From contig JADJPD010000001.1 in NCBI GenBank assembly GCA_016713435.1, forward strand, positions 372,001 to 436,000: DNA of 64,000 nucleotides, read 5' to 3'. The notes under the pieces were generated by a model. The model searched no databases. It was given only the letters and a program-made list of their open reading frames with translations, and was not told where the DNA came from. How positions within the stretch are numbered: position 1 is the first letter of the stretch; each line of letters starts with the position of its first letter. The DNA is from Gemmatimonadota bacterium. GTDB taxonomy: Bacteria; Gemmatimonadota; Gemmatimonadetes; Gemmatimonadales; GWC2-71-9. The translations under genes and the position numbers were made by a program. Below are positions 29,227-37,663 of this stretch, one piece after another.

Positions 29227-29344
29227 CAAGATTGGCAACACGTTAGCACGGCATGCCCCGCCCGGTCGGTGACCGGGAGCACGCCATGAGGACGTGACGA
29301 TGCAGGAATCGTTCTCAGCCGGGCCGTGGAGCCGCCGGGGCGCC

Positions 29345-30190
29345 TCAGTCGGGAATCCAGGTAGCCACCGGCCGAATGCCGCACTGAGACCAGGTGAATT
29401 GGAGCGTCCCGCTCTGGCCCGCGATGGTGCCGGTGAGCGTGAGCGTCCCGCCCTTGAGGCGGGGCGTGGCGGTGCAGTCCTTGTCGTAGACCAGTGGCGC
29501 CGGCGTGGCCACGGCCACCAGCCAATCCTCGGTGCTCCGCCGCCAGCGCAGGGTCCCGCTGAGGCTCAGGGTGCCGTCGGGCGCCGGTTGGCCGAGGGCG
29601 AGGGTGCCGGGCACGGTGGCGGTGAAGGTGGACCCGCCGTCCCAGGAGACCGTGGCGTCGGCCCGGCTGGGGCGGCTCCGCACGATGGTCAGCACCGAGG
29701 TGAGCGTCACCGCGTCGCTCGAGCCGAGGCGGGTCCGGGTGCCGTTGCGGACGGCGCTGTAGTCGAGGGGGCCGGTGGAATCGACGTAGGCCCAGGCGAG
29801 GCTGCCGTAGTTCAGGGTGTAGCCGGCGTTGCTGGCGAAGTTCGGGTCGGTGATCCCGAGGGTCCCCGTGAGGGCAACGCTCCCGTTCCGGAACGCCGCC
29901 AGGCAGGGCGGCGCCGTGAAGGTGAAGGTGCCGTTGTCGGGAATGCCGTCGCCGTCGAGGTCGGCGGCGCCGGTGAGCGTCGGGCAGCCGGCCGGCAGCG
30001 TCCAGCCCGGCGGGGAGCCCACGCGGGCCACCGTGGCGGCCGCCACCGCCGACTCGGCCTCGTCGGTGACGGCGAGGCTCAGTTCCAGGGCCTGGGAGGC
30101 CGTGGGACCGGGGGTGTTGATGGTGCCGCTCACCTCGCCGCAGGCGGCCAGGAGGACCAGCGCGGGAAGCGCAGAAAGGGGAGTACGCAT
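29345..30190 (-). CDS. Predicted lipoprotein, relative of the preceding one
   Basis: 281 residues. Lipobox ALVLLAACGEVSG. The motif DLDGDGIPDNGTFTFTAPPC matches the SDSDSDGIPDGNTFTWNC segment of the 28203-29180 protein, and the beta-strand plan (LTGTLGITDPNF, LSLSGTLRWRRSTEDWL) is similar, so the two are probably duplicated. Function unknown; a surface or periplasmic calcium-binding role is only suggested by the Asp loop. Confidence 0.65.
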   Translation of the reverse strand: MRTPLSALPALVLLAACGEVSGTINTPGPTASQALELSLAVTDEAESAVAAATVARVGSPPGWTLPAGCPTLTGAADLDGDGIPDNGTFTFTAPPCLAAFRNGSVALTGTLGITDPNFASNAGYTLNYGSLAWAYVDSTGPLDYSAVRNGTRTRLGSSDAVTLTSVLTIVRSRPSRADATVSWDGGSTFTATVPGTLALGQPAPDGTLSLSGTLRWRRSTEDWLVAVATPAPLVYDKDCTATPRLKGGTLTLTGTIAGQSGTLQFTWSQCGIRPVATWIPD

Positions 30191-30280
30191 GCCCTGAAGA
30201 GTAGTCGCGCCCCACCCGGTCGCTGAAGCCACCCCCGGGGGCCCTCTTGCGGCCGGCGCCGTGGACGGCAGAATCAGGCA

Positions 30281-30439
30281 ATGCCCCGCCACCGTCCCCC
30301 GGCCGAGCGCCCCACCCGGACCTGCCAGCGCTGCGGCCAGCCGTTCAGCTGGCGGAAGAAGTGGGAACGGGACTGGGAGCGGGTGAAGTACTGCAGCGAG
30401 CGCTGTCGCCGGGGCGGGCCCCCGGCGGGGCGTGGTTGA
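30281..30439 (+). CDS. DUF2256 microprotein
   Basis: 52 residues. Matches the DUF2256 pattern closely: CQRCGQPFSWRKKWERDW, then VKYCSERCRRG. The two CxxC sets should bind one zinc ion. DUF2256 genes often sit near photolyase/cryptochrome-type genes, but none is visible here. The gene is too short for usual gene finders and ends 35 nt before the regulator pseudogene. Confidence 0.85.
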   Translation: MPRHRPPAERPTRTCQRCGQPFSWRKKWERDWERVKYCSERCRRGGPPAGRG

Positions 30440-30473
30440 GGGTTGGTTGATGCCCGGCCCGTATCCCTCCCCC

Positions 30474-33400
30474 ATGCCCCCACACCGCACCTTCCTCCGC
30501 GTCCTCGGCGTCCCCGAGCTCCGCTCGGCGGCCGGGGAGCCCATCAAGTTCCGCACCAAGAAGCACTTTGCGCTGCTCTGCTTCCTGGCCACGGAGCCGC
30601 GCACCCCGCACCGCCGCGACCGCCTCACCGAGCTGCTCTGGCCCGACGCCCCGCACAGCGAGGGCCGCCACTCGCTGGCCACGGCGCTCTCGGTGCTGCG
30701 GGCCAAGCTCGGGCCGCGGGCGTTCGAGACCACGCGGGACACGGTGCGGCTCGTGGCGGCCGGCCTCGAGGTGGACCTGGACCGGCTGCAGCGCGGCGAG
30801 GTCCTGGGCGACGACGTGACGCCCCCGCTCGAGGTGGGCGGCTTCCTCGACGACCTCGAGGTGAGCCGGGCCCCGGAATACATGTTCTGGCGCGACCGGA
30901 CCCGCAGCCACCTCTTCCCCGCGATCCGCACGGCGCTGGTCCAGCTCATGGACCGCTGCCGCCGCTCGGGCGACTTCACGCGGATCGAGGGGCACAGCGA
31001 CCGCCTGCTGGCGCTGGATGAACTGAACGAGGATGCCATCCGCGCCAAGATGGAGGCCCGCGCTTTCGCGGGGGACCGGTTGACGGCGCTCCGGATCTTC
31101 CAGGCCTGGAAGCAGCGGATGGCGGAGGACCTCGGCGCCGCGCCGTCCCCGCTGGTGGAGGGGATGGCACTGCGGCTGCGCCAGCGCGGCTACGAGGCGC
31201 CGGGCACGGCCCACATCCCCACGGTGCCCACCGACCAGTGGCGCGGCCGGGCGTTCGTGGGCCGGGGCCCGCAGTACCGGGAGCTGTATGCGCGCTGGGA
31301 GAGCACCCAGAACCGCCACGGCCGCCACGTCCTGCTGCTCGGCGAATCCGGCATCGGCAAGACCACGCTGGCCGAGCGGCTGGTGACGGCCGCCGGGCTG
31401 GAGGGGGCCGTCTCCAGCCGGGTGCAATGCTACGACGTGGAGCGGGACGTCCCCTACAGCGCCATCGGCACCCTGGTGCGCGGCCTCATCGACCGCCCGG
31501 GGGCGTCGGCGACGGATCCGGAGTGGCTGGCGGAGCTGGCGCGGGTGGTGCCGGCGGTGGCCATGCGATTCCAGAACTTGGCCGGCCATCGAGAAGCCAG
31601 CGGTGAGTCTACTCGGCTTCGACTGGCCGAGGCCGCGCATCAGCTCCTGACTGCTGTCGCCGACGAGCATCCGATCATCATCGTGGTAGACGACGTGCAT
31701 CTGGCCGATGACGTAAGCATGGCCGTCCTCCACCTTCTCCTTGAGGCGCAGCCGTGAACAACGGGTAATGGCCATCATGACGGCTCGGCAGAGCGAGCTT
31801 TTCCGGGCGCCGCAGGCCACCCAACTCCTTGATCAGCGTAGCGCCCTCGGCATCGAGGCGCTTGACCTGCCCTCCCTAACCGAGGAGGAAATGACGGAGA
31901 TGATCGCGGCGCTTTCCCTCGCCGCCGACACTCGGCTCCCAGCAGGAGTCACCCGTGCACTTCTCCGGGCCTCCACGGGTGTGCCGATGCTCATCGAACT
32001 CTTGTTTGATGACTGGACGACCCGCGGCGACGACTGCCTTGCGCTATCGGTGTCTGAATTGAAGACCAAGCGGATTATGCGGGACGGTGGCCAGGGAAAT
32101 GGAGTTCACGAACGAATTCCTCCGCAACTACTCCTACATGCGCGTGCCGTCGCCGGTCCGCCGGACGCTGCACAGCCTCATCGCCGACAGGCTGATATCA
32201 AAAGAAGCCCAGGAGCTACGGACCCCCGGCCTCACCCTGGCTTGGCATCTTCTTCGCGGCGGTCGCCCCGATGAGTCGATTCCCTATTTGATACGCGGCG
32301 CCAGGGAAGCGATTAGCGCCGGCGCGCCATACGACGCCGAGTTTGCATTGCGTACCGGCATGCGAACGGTTGACATGAAGAATCGTCCTACGGCGATCCT
32401 GATTCTCTCGGAATCGATCTTCGAGCAGGGACGCATGACACATTGTCTCCGGGCCCTCGAGGGGGCGAGCATGCCAAGCCTCTCCCTCGAGAAGAAAATG
32501 GAGGCTCTTCGTCTGAGCGCTCAAACAGCAAGGGTCTCCGATGTAGCAGAAGGAAGAGCGCAACTGCGGGCCATCGAGTCCCTTCTCGAGGAAGATACTG
32601 AACCGGAGCTTGCCACCCTTCTAATCAGGAGCGGCGAACGGATCACTACCTCATGGCAGACCGTGAGGGCGCCGGTCGCCTACTCGACAAGGTCCCCGGC
32701 ATCGCACGCCGGGCTCCTCAACTCAACGAGCAGGTGAGCCTCGCGGCCTCGGCCGGGACATTGGCTTGGGTGAGCCGTCGGCGGGGGACTCTAATGCGCA
32801 CATTGGGCGACATCGTCGCAATGCAGAGTGACAGCAGGAAGATTGGCCTCTTGTCATTGGGGGTCGCTCGCCTAGCAAACGTCGAGGGCGCCATTCGGAC
32901 TACAATCGGCGACTATGCTGGCGCAAGCGACGCCTTTGAACGTGCCTACGAACTGGACAAGCACCGGCTCGACGAGAGCGCCCAAGCACTAAGTGCGGGG
33001 AACATCGCCCTTTGCCAAGGCCGACTTGGTGTATTTCAGCGGCAGCTCACCTGGGTGACGCGCGCCCGATCACTGCTCGGGAGCAGAGACGATGGCTTGG
33101 CGCGCCTGAAGCTCCTAACCTGGACAGGCGCCGCAGAGGCCGGCCTCGGTCACTCCCTCAAGGCGATGGCTGCTCTGGAGGAGGCCGAATCGGCACTAGG
33201 CCTTCAACTGCCTCCTTGGCTCCTTCAGGCATGCTCGACCCAGATCGCGGACGCCTACATGCACTGCGGTGAGCGGAAGCGGGCAATGCGACTTGTGACA
33301 GAGGTCTTTGAGCGCTTTGGAAGCCACCCCTCTCTGACGCCCACCCGGGTGCTTGCGCAAGGTGGAGTGTGCTGCTATCGGCCGCCGCGGGCAATGAGGC

Positions 33401-33609
33401 CACCAGGGACACCTGGTCGTCGACAACATCCTGAACGACCTCGACAACTATGACCTAATCGACCAAGCCGAGACGCTCGCCGCAAAGCGCTTCCTCTCCA
33501 AGGGAGACCGAAGCGTCGCTACGAGCTAACTGTTCAGCTCTTGAATGTGCTGTCGGGTTTACCAGAGGAAACCGGCCACCACCTACGAAGAACAGGCGTA
33601 CTTGACTAG
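30474..33609 (+). pseudogene. BTAD/AAA/TPR transcriptional regulator, broken by several frameshifts
   Basis: The remains of an about 1040-residue SARP/LuxR-like regulator: N-terminal DNA-binding half and BTAD (LRVLGVPELRSAAGEPIKF; RTKKHFALLCFLATEPR), a P-loop (LLLGESGIGKTTLAERLV), Walker B (IIIVVDDVHLADDVS), then TPR-like helices. The frame is open to 31757, but matching sequence goes on in other frames (…RRSREQRVMAIMTARQSEL, then …FTNEFLRNYSYMRVPSPV, then …GVARLANVEGAIRTTIGD) up to a stop at 33607. At least five shifts are needed. Base composition drops in G+C from about 31570 while the frame is still open. Confidence 0.75.
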
Positions 33610-34735
33610 AACGCCTTGATCTTCGGCCATGAGGATCGACTGCGGAGAAGACTCATCGCTCGAGCCTGAACCCGCATTGAACCACCCTCACTGACGCCCT
33701 CGCGGGTGTGCACGGCGAGAGACTGCATCTCAGCAATCGCACGCCGGATGGTCACGGAGTTGACGACCAGGTCCACCAGGCGTGGATCGAACTGAGTTGC
33801 ACGATACTTCTGCAACTCCGCGATCACCGCCTCGACCGGCAAACGCTTCCTGTAGGGTCGATCGGTCGTCATCGCATCCGTCGTGTCCGAAATCATGATG
33901 ATCCGCGCACCGACAGGGATCGCCTCGCCTGCAAGCCCGTCAGGGTAGCCCCCGCCGTCCCACCGCTCGTGATGACTCCGGACGGCAGTCTGGATCGCGC
34001 CGCGGAAACTCGAGATGATCCCAACCAGTTCCGCACTCTTGACGGAATGGGTCTGCAGGAGCGCTGTCTCTTCTGGTGTAAGCTTGGACTCCTTCCGGAG
34101 AAGTGGCGCGAACTCCTCATGGATCTTGCCAACGTCATGAAGAACGGCCGCCGTATAGACCTCTTCGACCTCCTCACCTGACATCTTGAGCTCCTGCGCG
34201 ATCGCCTTGGCAAGCGTGGCAACCCGCACAGAGTGACCAGAGGTATACGGATCTCGCGCTTCAATGGCCTTGACCATCAGATCCAGCAACTCACGGCCAC
34301 TGTTCTGGAGCTTCCGATACAAGCCGTAGATATGCCGGATCGCCAGGATCGGAGCAAGGATCACCAGAAACCCCAATGCCCCAACCCCGCGCCACTGCTC
34401 TAGACCATCATAGAGGAGCACCAACACCAGGCCGATCCCGCTGGCGGCAAGATCGTAACCCAGCACGCCCTTTCGCGTTGAGGTTCCAAACCTCGCTGAA
34501 CTTCCTGCCAGAGCTGATCGCGATTACGAGGTTGAGCACCACCGTACTAATTTCCGATTCCACCCAACCGAAGCGGGTTGCTCGTTAGGTCGATGAGGAA
34601 TGCCGCTAGCACGAAGATGGTGAAGGCCCAAATCCCCGGGAACGGCATTGCCGATCCCCAGGAATACACTAGTGCCCCTAGGGTCGCTAGAGTCACCAGC
34701 AGTACGAAGCCTCGGGTCTTCTGTTCGCTAGTCAT
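33606..34735 (-). pseudogene. Membrane HD-GYP protein, split by two frameshifts
   Basis: The main part (33606-34466) holds an intact-looking HD-GYP domain: TSGHSVRVATLAKAIAQEL, LHDVGKIHEEF, HHERWDGGGYPDGL and ISDTTDAMTTDRPYRK. It would hydrolyse c-di-GMP. Upstream, the N-terminal membrane helices (RGFVLLVTLATLGALVYSW and FPGIWAFTIFVLAAFLIDLT) are in another frame, stopping after GGIGN, and the linking piece (STVVLNLVIAISSGRKFSEV) in a third. It shares the lower G+C of its surroundings and converges on the regulator pseudogene, overlapping by 4 nt. Confidence 0.7.
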
Positions 34736-34788
34736 CTAAATAAAGTTGGCAACGACCCCGGTCGATCAAATCGTTAGGGGGTCTGGAC

Positions 34789-34881
34789 TCAGGTCCAGAC
34801 ACCACCCTCGGACATGGTGAAAGTCTTCACCGCAGCCCGCACGGCAAACGCCGCGATAACGACCCAAAGACTGGAGTACAT
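34789..34881 (-). CDS. 30-residue peptide ORF with a strong ribosome-binding site
   Basis: Starts MYSSLWVVIAAFAV and ends GGVWT: a short hydrophobic N-terminal part and a polar tail. AAGGAGA lies 8 nt before the ATG. A palindrome GTCTGGACTCAGGTCCAGAC (34781-34800) overlaps its last codons. It is 53 nt before the HD-GYP start on the same strand, so it may lead that transcript. Unknown function; a leader or signal peptide is possible. Confidence 0.5.
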   Translation of the reverse strand: MYSSLWVVIAAFAVRAAVKTFTMSEGGVWT

Positions 34882-35082
34882 GTGAGCGTCTCCTTGCTCG
34901 AGTTGGGGGAATTGCCCTCGAAAAGGAGTCAAGCCCCGCTATGGCTCGACCGACGCTCCGCTCTGTTGTGTTCCGCTAGCCTCCGCTGCTGCATCCTGCT
35001 CGCTGTGGTCCTGCTGGAGACCAGGGTCGCTGCCGTTGGTTCCTTTGTCCTCAGAAGGTGAAGCTGACGAGGCCCCCCGGCC

Positions 35083-35838
35083 TCAGGTCGGCCGCCGGGC
35101 TTCCGCCCAGCGGTTCGTCGCGTCCAGCGTGGCGAACACCGCCGCCCGCTCGGCGCTCTCCTTGATCTCGGCCGTGCCCACCAGCAGCACCGCCTCCCGC
35201 CCGCCCAGGCCCTGCACCGCCACCATCACGAACTCGCGGTCGAAGGCCTCCATGATCTTCGCCCCCTCGAGCGCCACCGAGTGGTCCGAGAGCAGCTGGT
35301 CCAGCACCGCGATCGACGCCCGCGCCGCCGCCTCCACCTTGCTGCGCGGCGTGTCGCTCGACTCCTCGTCCGCCGAGGCCGTCCGCCCCGCGAACGACAG
35401 CGTCACCGTGATGCTCACCCGGTGCGGCCGCTTCCCCGGCGCCACGAACAGCGACTCGAACAGCGCCGCCCGCTTCATGGCCCGCTCGCGCGCCACGCCC
35501 TTCTCCACCACCTCGAGCGGCTTCACCTCCGCCGTCTGCGCGATGCTGATCTTGCGGTGGTCCACCTTGAGCCCGAGCTGCGCCAGCAGCGCCGACTCGA
35601 TGTTCCGCACCAGCTGCTTCGGCGCCAGCCCCGCCTGCGCCAGCACGTGCACCTCGCTCACCTCGCCGAGCGGCGTCGTCACGACCCGCGCCGAGAGCAC
35701 GCCCTCCAGGCTCGTGAGCAGGTTCTCGGCCCGGCGCACGCCCCAGGGATCGGGGGCGTTGTCGAACGGCCCGGCCGCCGGCGGCGCCTGTCGCGCCATG
35801 CCGGGGTCAGCCTGCCGAAGGGGGGTGGGTCCGGTCAC
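35083..35838 (-). CDS. Conserved hypothetical protein next to the hydrogenase-like GGDEF gene
   Basis: 251 residues, not recognised. After a 40-residue disordered start, an alpha/beta stretch (NLLTSLEGVLSARVVTTPLG, EVHVLAQAGLAPKQLVRNIE, KVDHRKISIAQTAE) is followed by a second similar half (HRVSITVTLSFAGRT, FVMVAVQGLGGREAVLLVG), so it may be two copies of one fold. No membrane or signal segment. The start lies 23 nt after the stop of the hydrogenase-like gene, so the two are probably co-transcribed. Confidence 0.7.
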   Translation of the reverse strand: MTGPTPLRQADPGMARQAPPAAGPFDNAPDPWGVRRAENLLTSLEGVLSARVVTTPLGEVSEVHVLAQAGLAPKQLVRNIESALLAQLGLKVDHRKISIAQTAEVKPLEVVEKGVARERAMKRAALFESLFVAPGKRPHRVSITVTLSFAGRTASADEESSDTPRSKVEAAARASIAVLDQLLSDHSVALEGAKIMEAFDREFVMVAVQGLGGREAVLLVGTAEIKESAERAAVFATLDATNRWAEARRPT

Positions 35839-35861
35839 GGTCTCTCCCGATCTGCCGTCGC

Positions 35862-37541
35862 TCAGGCGACGGCGTTCCGTCCGGCCGACTTGGCCTGGTA
35901 CAGGGCCCGGTCGGCCACCACGAGGAGGTCGCCCTCGTGCGGCCGGCGTACGTCGTATTCCGCCACGCCGATGCTCGCAGTCACGAGCCCGACGGGATAG
36001 CCCAGCCGGCGGCCCACGCCCTCGATGCCGGCGCGGATCGCCTCGGCCACCCGGTTGGCGCCGGCGAGCTCGGTGCGCGTGAGCAGCACCACGAACTCGT
36101 CCCCGCCGTAGCGGGCCGCGAGGTCCGAGGCGCGGATCGCGTGGCGGATCTCCTGCGCCACCGCGCGAAGCACCTGGTTCCCCGCCTCATGGCCGTACTG
36201 GTCGTTCACCTGCTTGAAGTGGTCCAGGTCGATGAAGAGCACCGCGAACCCCTCCAGGCTCCGCTTGCTCCGCTCGATCTCGTAGCTCAGCCGGTCGTGC
36301 AGCACCCGGTAGGCCGAGAGGCCCGTCAGGCTGTCCACCGCCGCGTCCCGCTCCGCCACCTCCACCCGCCGCGCCTGGTACGGCGGGCACTGCCGCAGCG
36401 AGGCCCGTCCCAGCGCCGCCGCCTCCGCAAACTGGGCGCAGCTCTCGAAGCCGCACGCCCGGCAGTCCCACGGCTTCCCGTTGGGACCCGGCCCGATCTC
36501 GTCCAGCACCTCCTGCACCTTGGTGGGGTCCGCCTGCACCAGCCGCGGCTCCACCTGGAAGGTGGCCCCGTAGCTCGCCACCACCGTGCGGTCCACCACC
36601 GGGGTGTTGGCCCGCGGCGGCTCGGTGCTCTCCACCACCATCCGCCGCCAGAACAGCTCCTCCCGCGGCCCCGAGAGCGGGTGGTCCAGCCACCCCTCGT
36701 GCGACAGGATGTCCACGAAGCCCAGGTCGATCCGGTCCACCGTCACCGCCCGGGTGATGGTCCGGAGCTCCTTGAGCCCCCGCACCTTCCGGAACCGGCG
36801 CGACGCGTAGGGCACTTCCTCGAGCATCCGGATGGGGAGCCCCCCCGCCGTGCTCAGGTGCCGCCGCCGCTCCCCCGGCACCCGGACGAAATAGTCCGGC
36901 TGGTCCAGCGGCCGCACGCCGCGCAGCCGGAACAGCTGGTCCAGGTCGCGGAAGGTGATCGCCGCATCGAGCTCCGGCCGCCCCGCCGGGGGACAGACCC
37001 CCGCGAAGACGATCTCCAGCTGCTCGCCGAGGAGCGCGCGCAGGTAGCGCGCCTCCGCCACCGCGGGGATCGTCACCGGCGCCAGGTAGGGCACCAGCTC
37101 GGGATAGTCCCGCCGGATGGTATCCACCACCACCGGGTCGGTGGAGCGCACCAGCGTGCCCCACCCGTCGTCCGACCAGAGCTTGAGGTACTCCTGCGCC
37201 ACCAGCTCATCACCCAGCACGCCCCGGTTCACCACCCGGAACCCGGACGCATAACAGGCATTCACCACCTGCTCCGGCGACGCGGGATAGAAATGCGCCG
37301 CCATCTCCGGCGAGAGGATCAGGACCCCGCCCCCCCGGCCCGCCACCGACACCGCCCGGCCCAGTTCCCCGGTGACCTCGATCGCGTCGTGCGGGCAGGC
37401 CGGCACGCAGAGCCCGCAGCGAATGCAGGCACTCTCGGCGATGCGGACCACAGGCTCCTGCACCTCGACCGCGCCGGTGGGACACACCCGGACGCACGCG
37501 AGGCATGCCACGCATGCCGAGGGATCAACAGAGAATATCAC
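35862..37541 (-). CDS. Ferredoxin/[FeFe]-hydrogenase-like/FeS/GGDEF fusion (putative redox-sensing diguanylate cyclase)
   Basis: 559 residues in four parts. (1) Two 4Fe-4S sets at C10-C20 and C39-C49. (2) About 70-340: [FeFe]-hydrogenase large-subunit-like domain, e.g. DYPELVPYL and DLDQLFRLRGV, but the H-cluster sites are lost: TSCCP is RSTDP (132-136), the third-site ACEGC is SHEGW (280-284); only C183 remains at the second. (3) A Cx2Cx4Cx16C iron-sulfur site (C360, C363, C368, C385), as in RnfB. (4) GGDEF cyclase, GGDEF at 479-483 with an RASD I-site at 470-473, so active and product-inhibited. GTG start. Sensory FeFe-hydrogenases with PAS or kinase outputs are known; a GGDEF output is unfamiliar to me. 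Confidence 0.85.
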   Translation of the reverse strand: MIFSVDPSACVACLACVRVCPTGAVEVQEPVVRIAESACIRCGLCVPACPHDAIEVTGELGRAVSVAGRGGGVLILSPEMAAHFYPASPEQVVNACYASGFRVVNRGVLGDELVAQEYLKLWSDDGWGTLVRSTDPVVVDTIRRDYPELVPYLAPVTIPAVAEARYLRALLGEQLEIVFAGVCPPAGRPELDAAITFRDLDQLFRLRGVRPLDQPDYFVRVPGERRRHLSTAGGLPIRMLEEVPYASRRFRKVRGLKELRTITRAVTVDRIDLGFVDILSHEGWLDHPLSGPREELFWRRMVVESTEPPRANTPVVDRTVVASYGATFQVEPRLVQADPTKVQEVLDEIGPGPNGKPWDCRACGFESCAQFAEAAALGRASLRQCPPYQARRVEVAERDAAVDSLTGLSAYRVLHDRLSYEIERSKRSLEGFAVLFIDLDHFKQVNDQYGHEAGNQVLRAVAQEIRHAIRASDLAARYGGDEFVVLLTRTELAGANRVAEAIRAGIEGVGRRLGYPVGLVTASIGVAEYDVRRPHEGDLLVVADRALYQAKSAGRNAVA

Positions 37542-37583
37542 CGAAGAAGACCCAAGCGATCGGGGGTACGGGTCTCCGAGGTC

Positions 37584-37612
37584 AATATGCGGAAAACTCC
37601 GGGCGGTGTCAA
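37584..37612 (-). promoter_or_regulatory. Sigma-70-type promoter of the hydrogenase-like GGDEF gene
   Basis: TTGACA (37612-37607) and CATATT (37589-37584) with a 17-nt spacer, 40-50 nt before the GTG at 37541. A perfect -35 and a fair -10. It suggests housekeeping control and not control by the sigma-54 activator next door. Confidence 0.65.
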
Positions 37613-37663
37613 TTGACCCTCCCGGTCGAACCCTCGGAGTTTACAGGACTTAGGCCTGCTCAC

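Noticed and set aside
34900..35080. A stop-free minus-strand stretch with a hydrophilic, Gln/Ser/Asp-rich reading downstream of the 35083 stop
   Set aside because: Same frame as the hypothetical gene after its TGA, without a start or ribosome-binding site; treated as read-through noise, although a natural stop change cannot be excluded.
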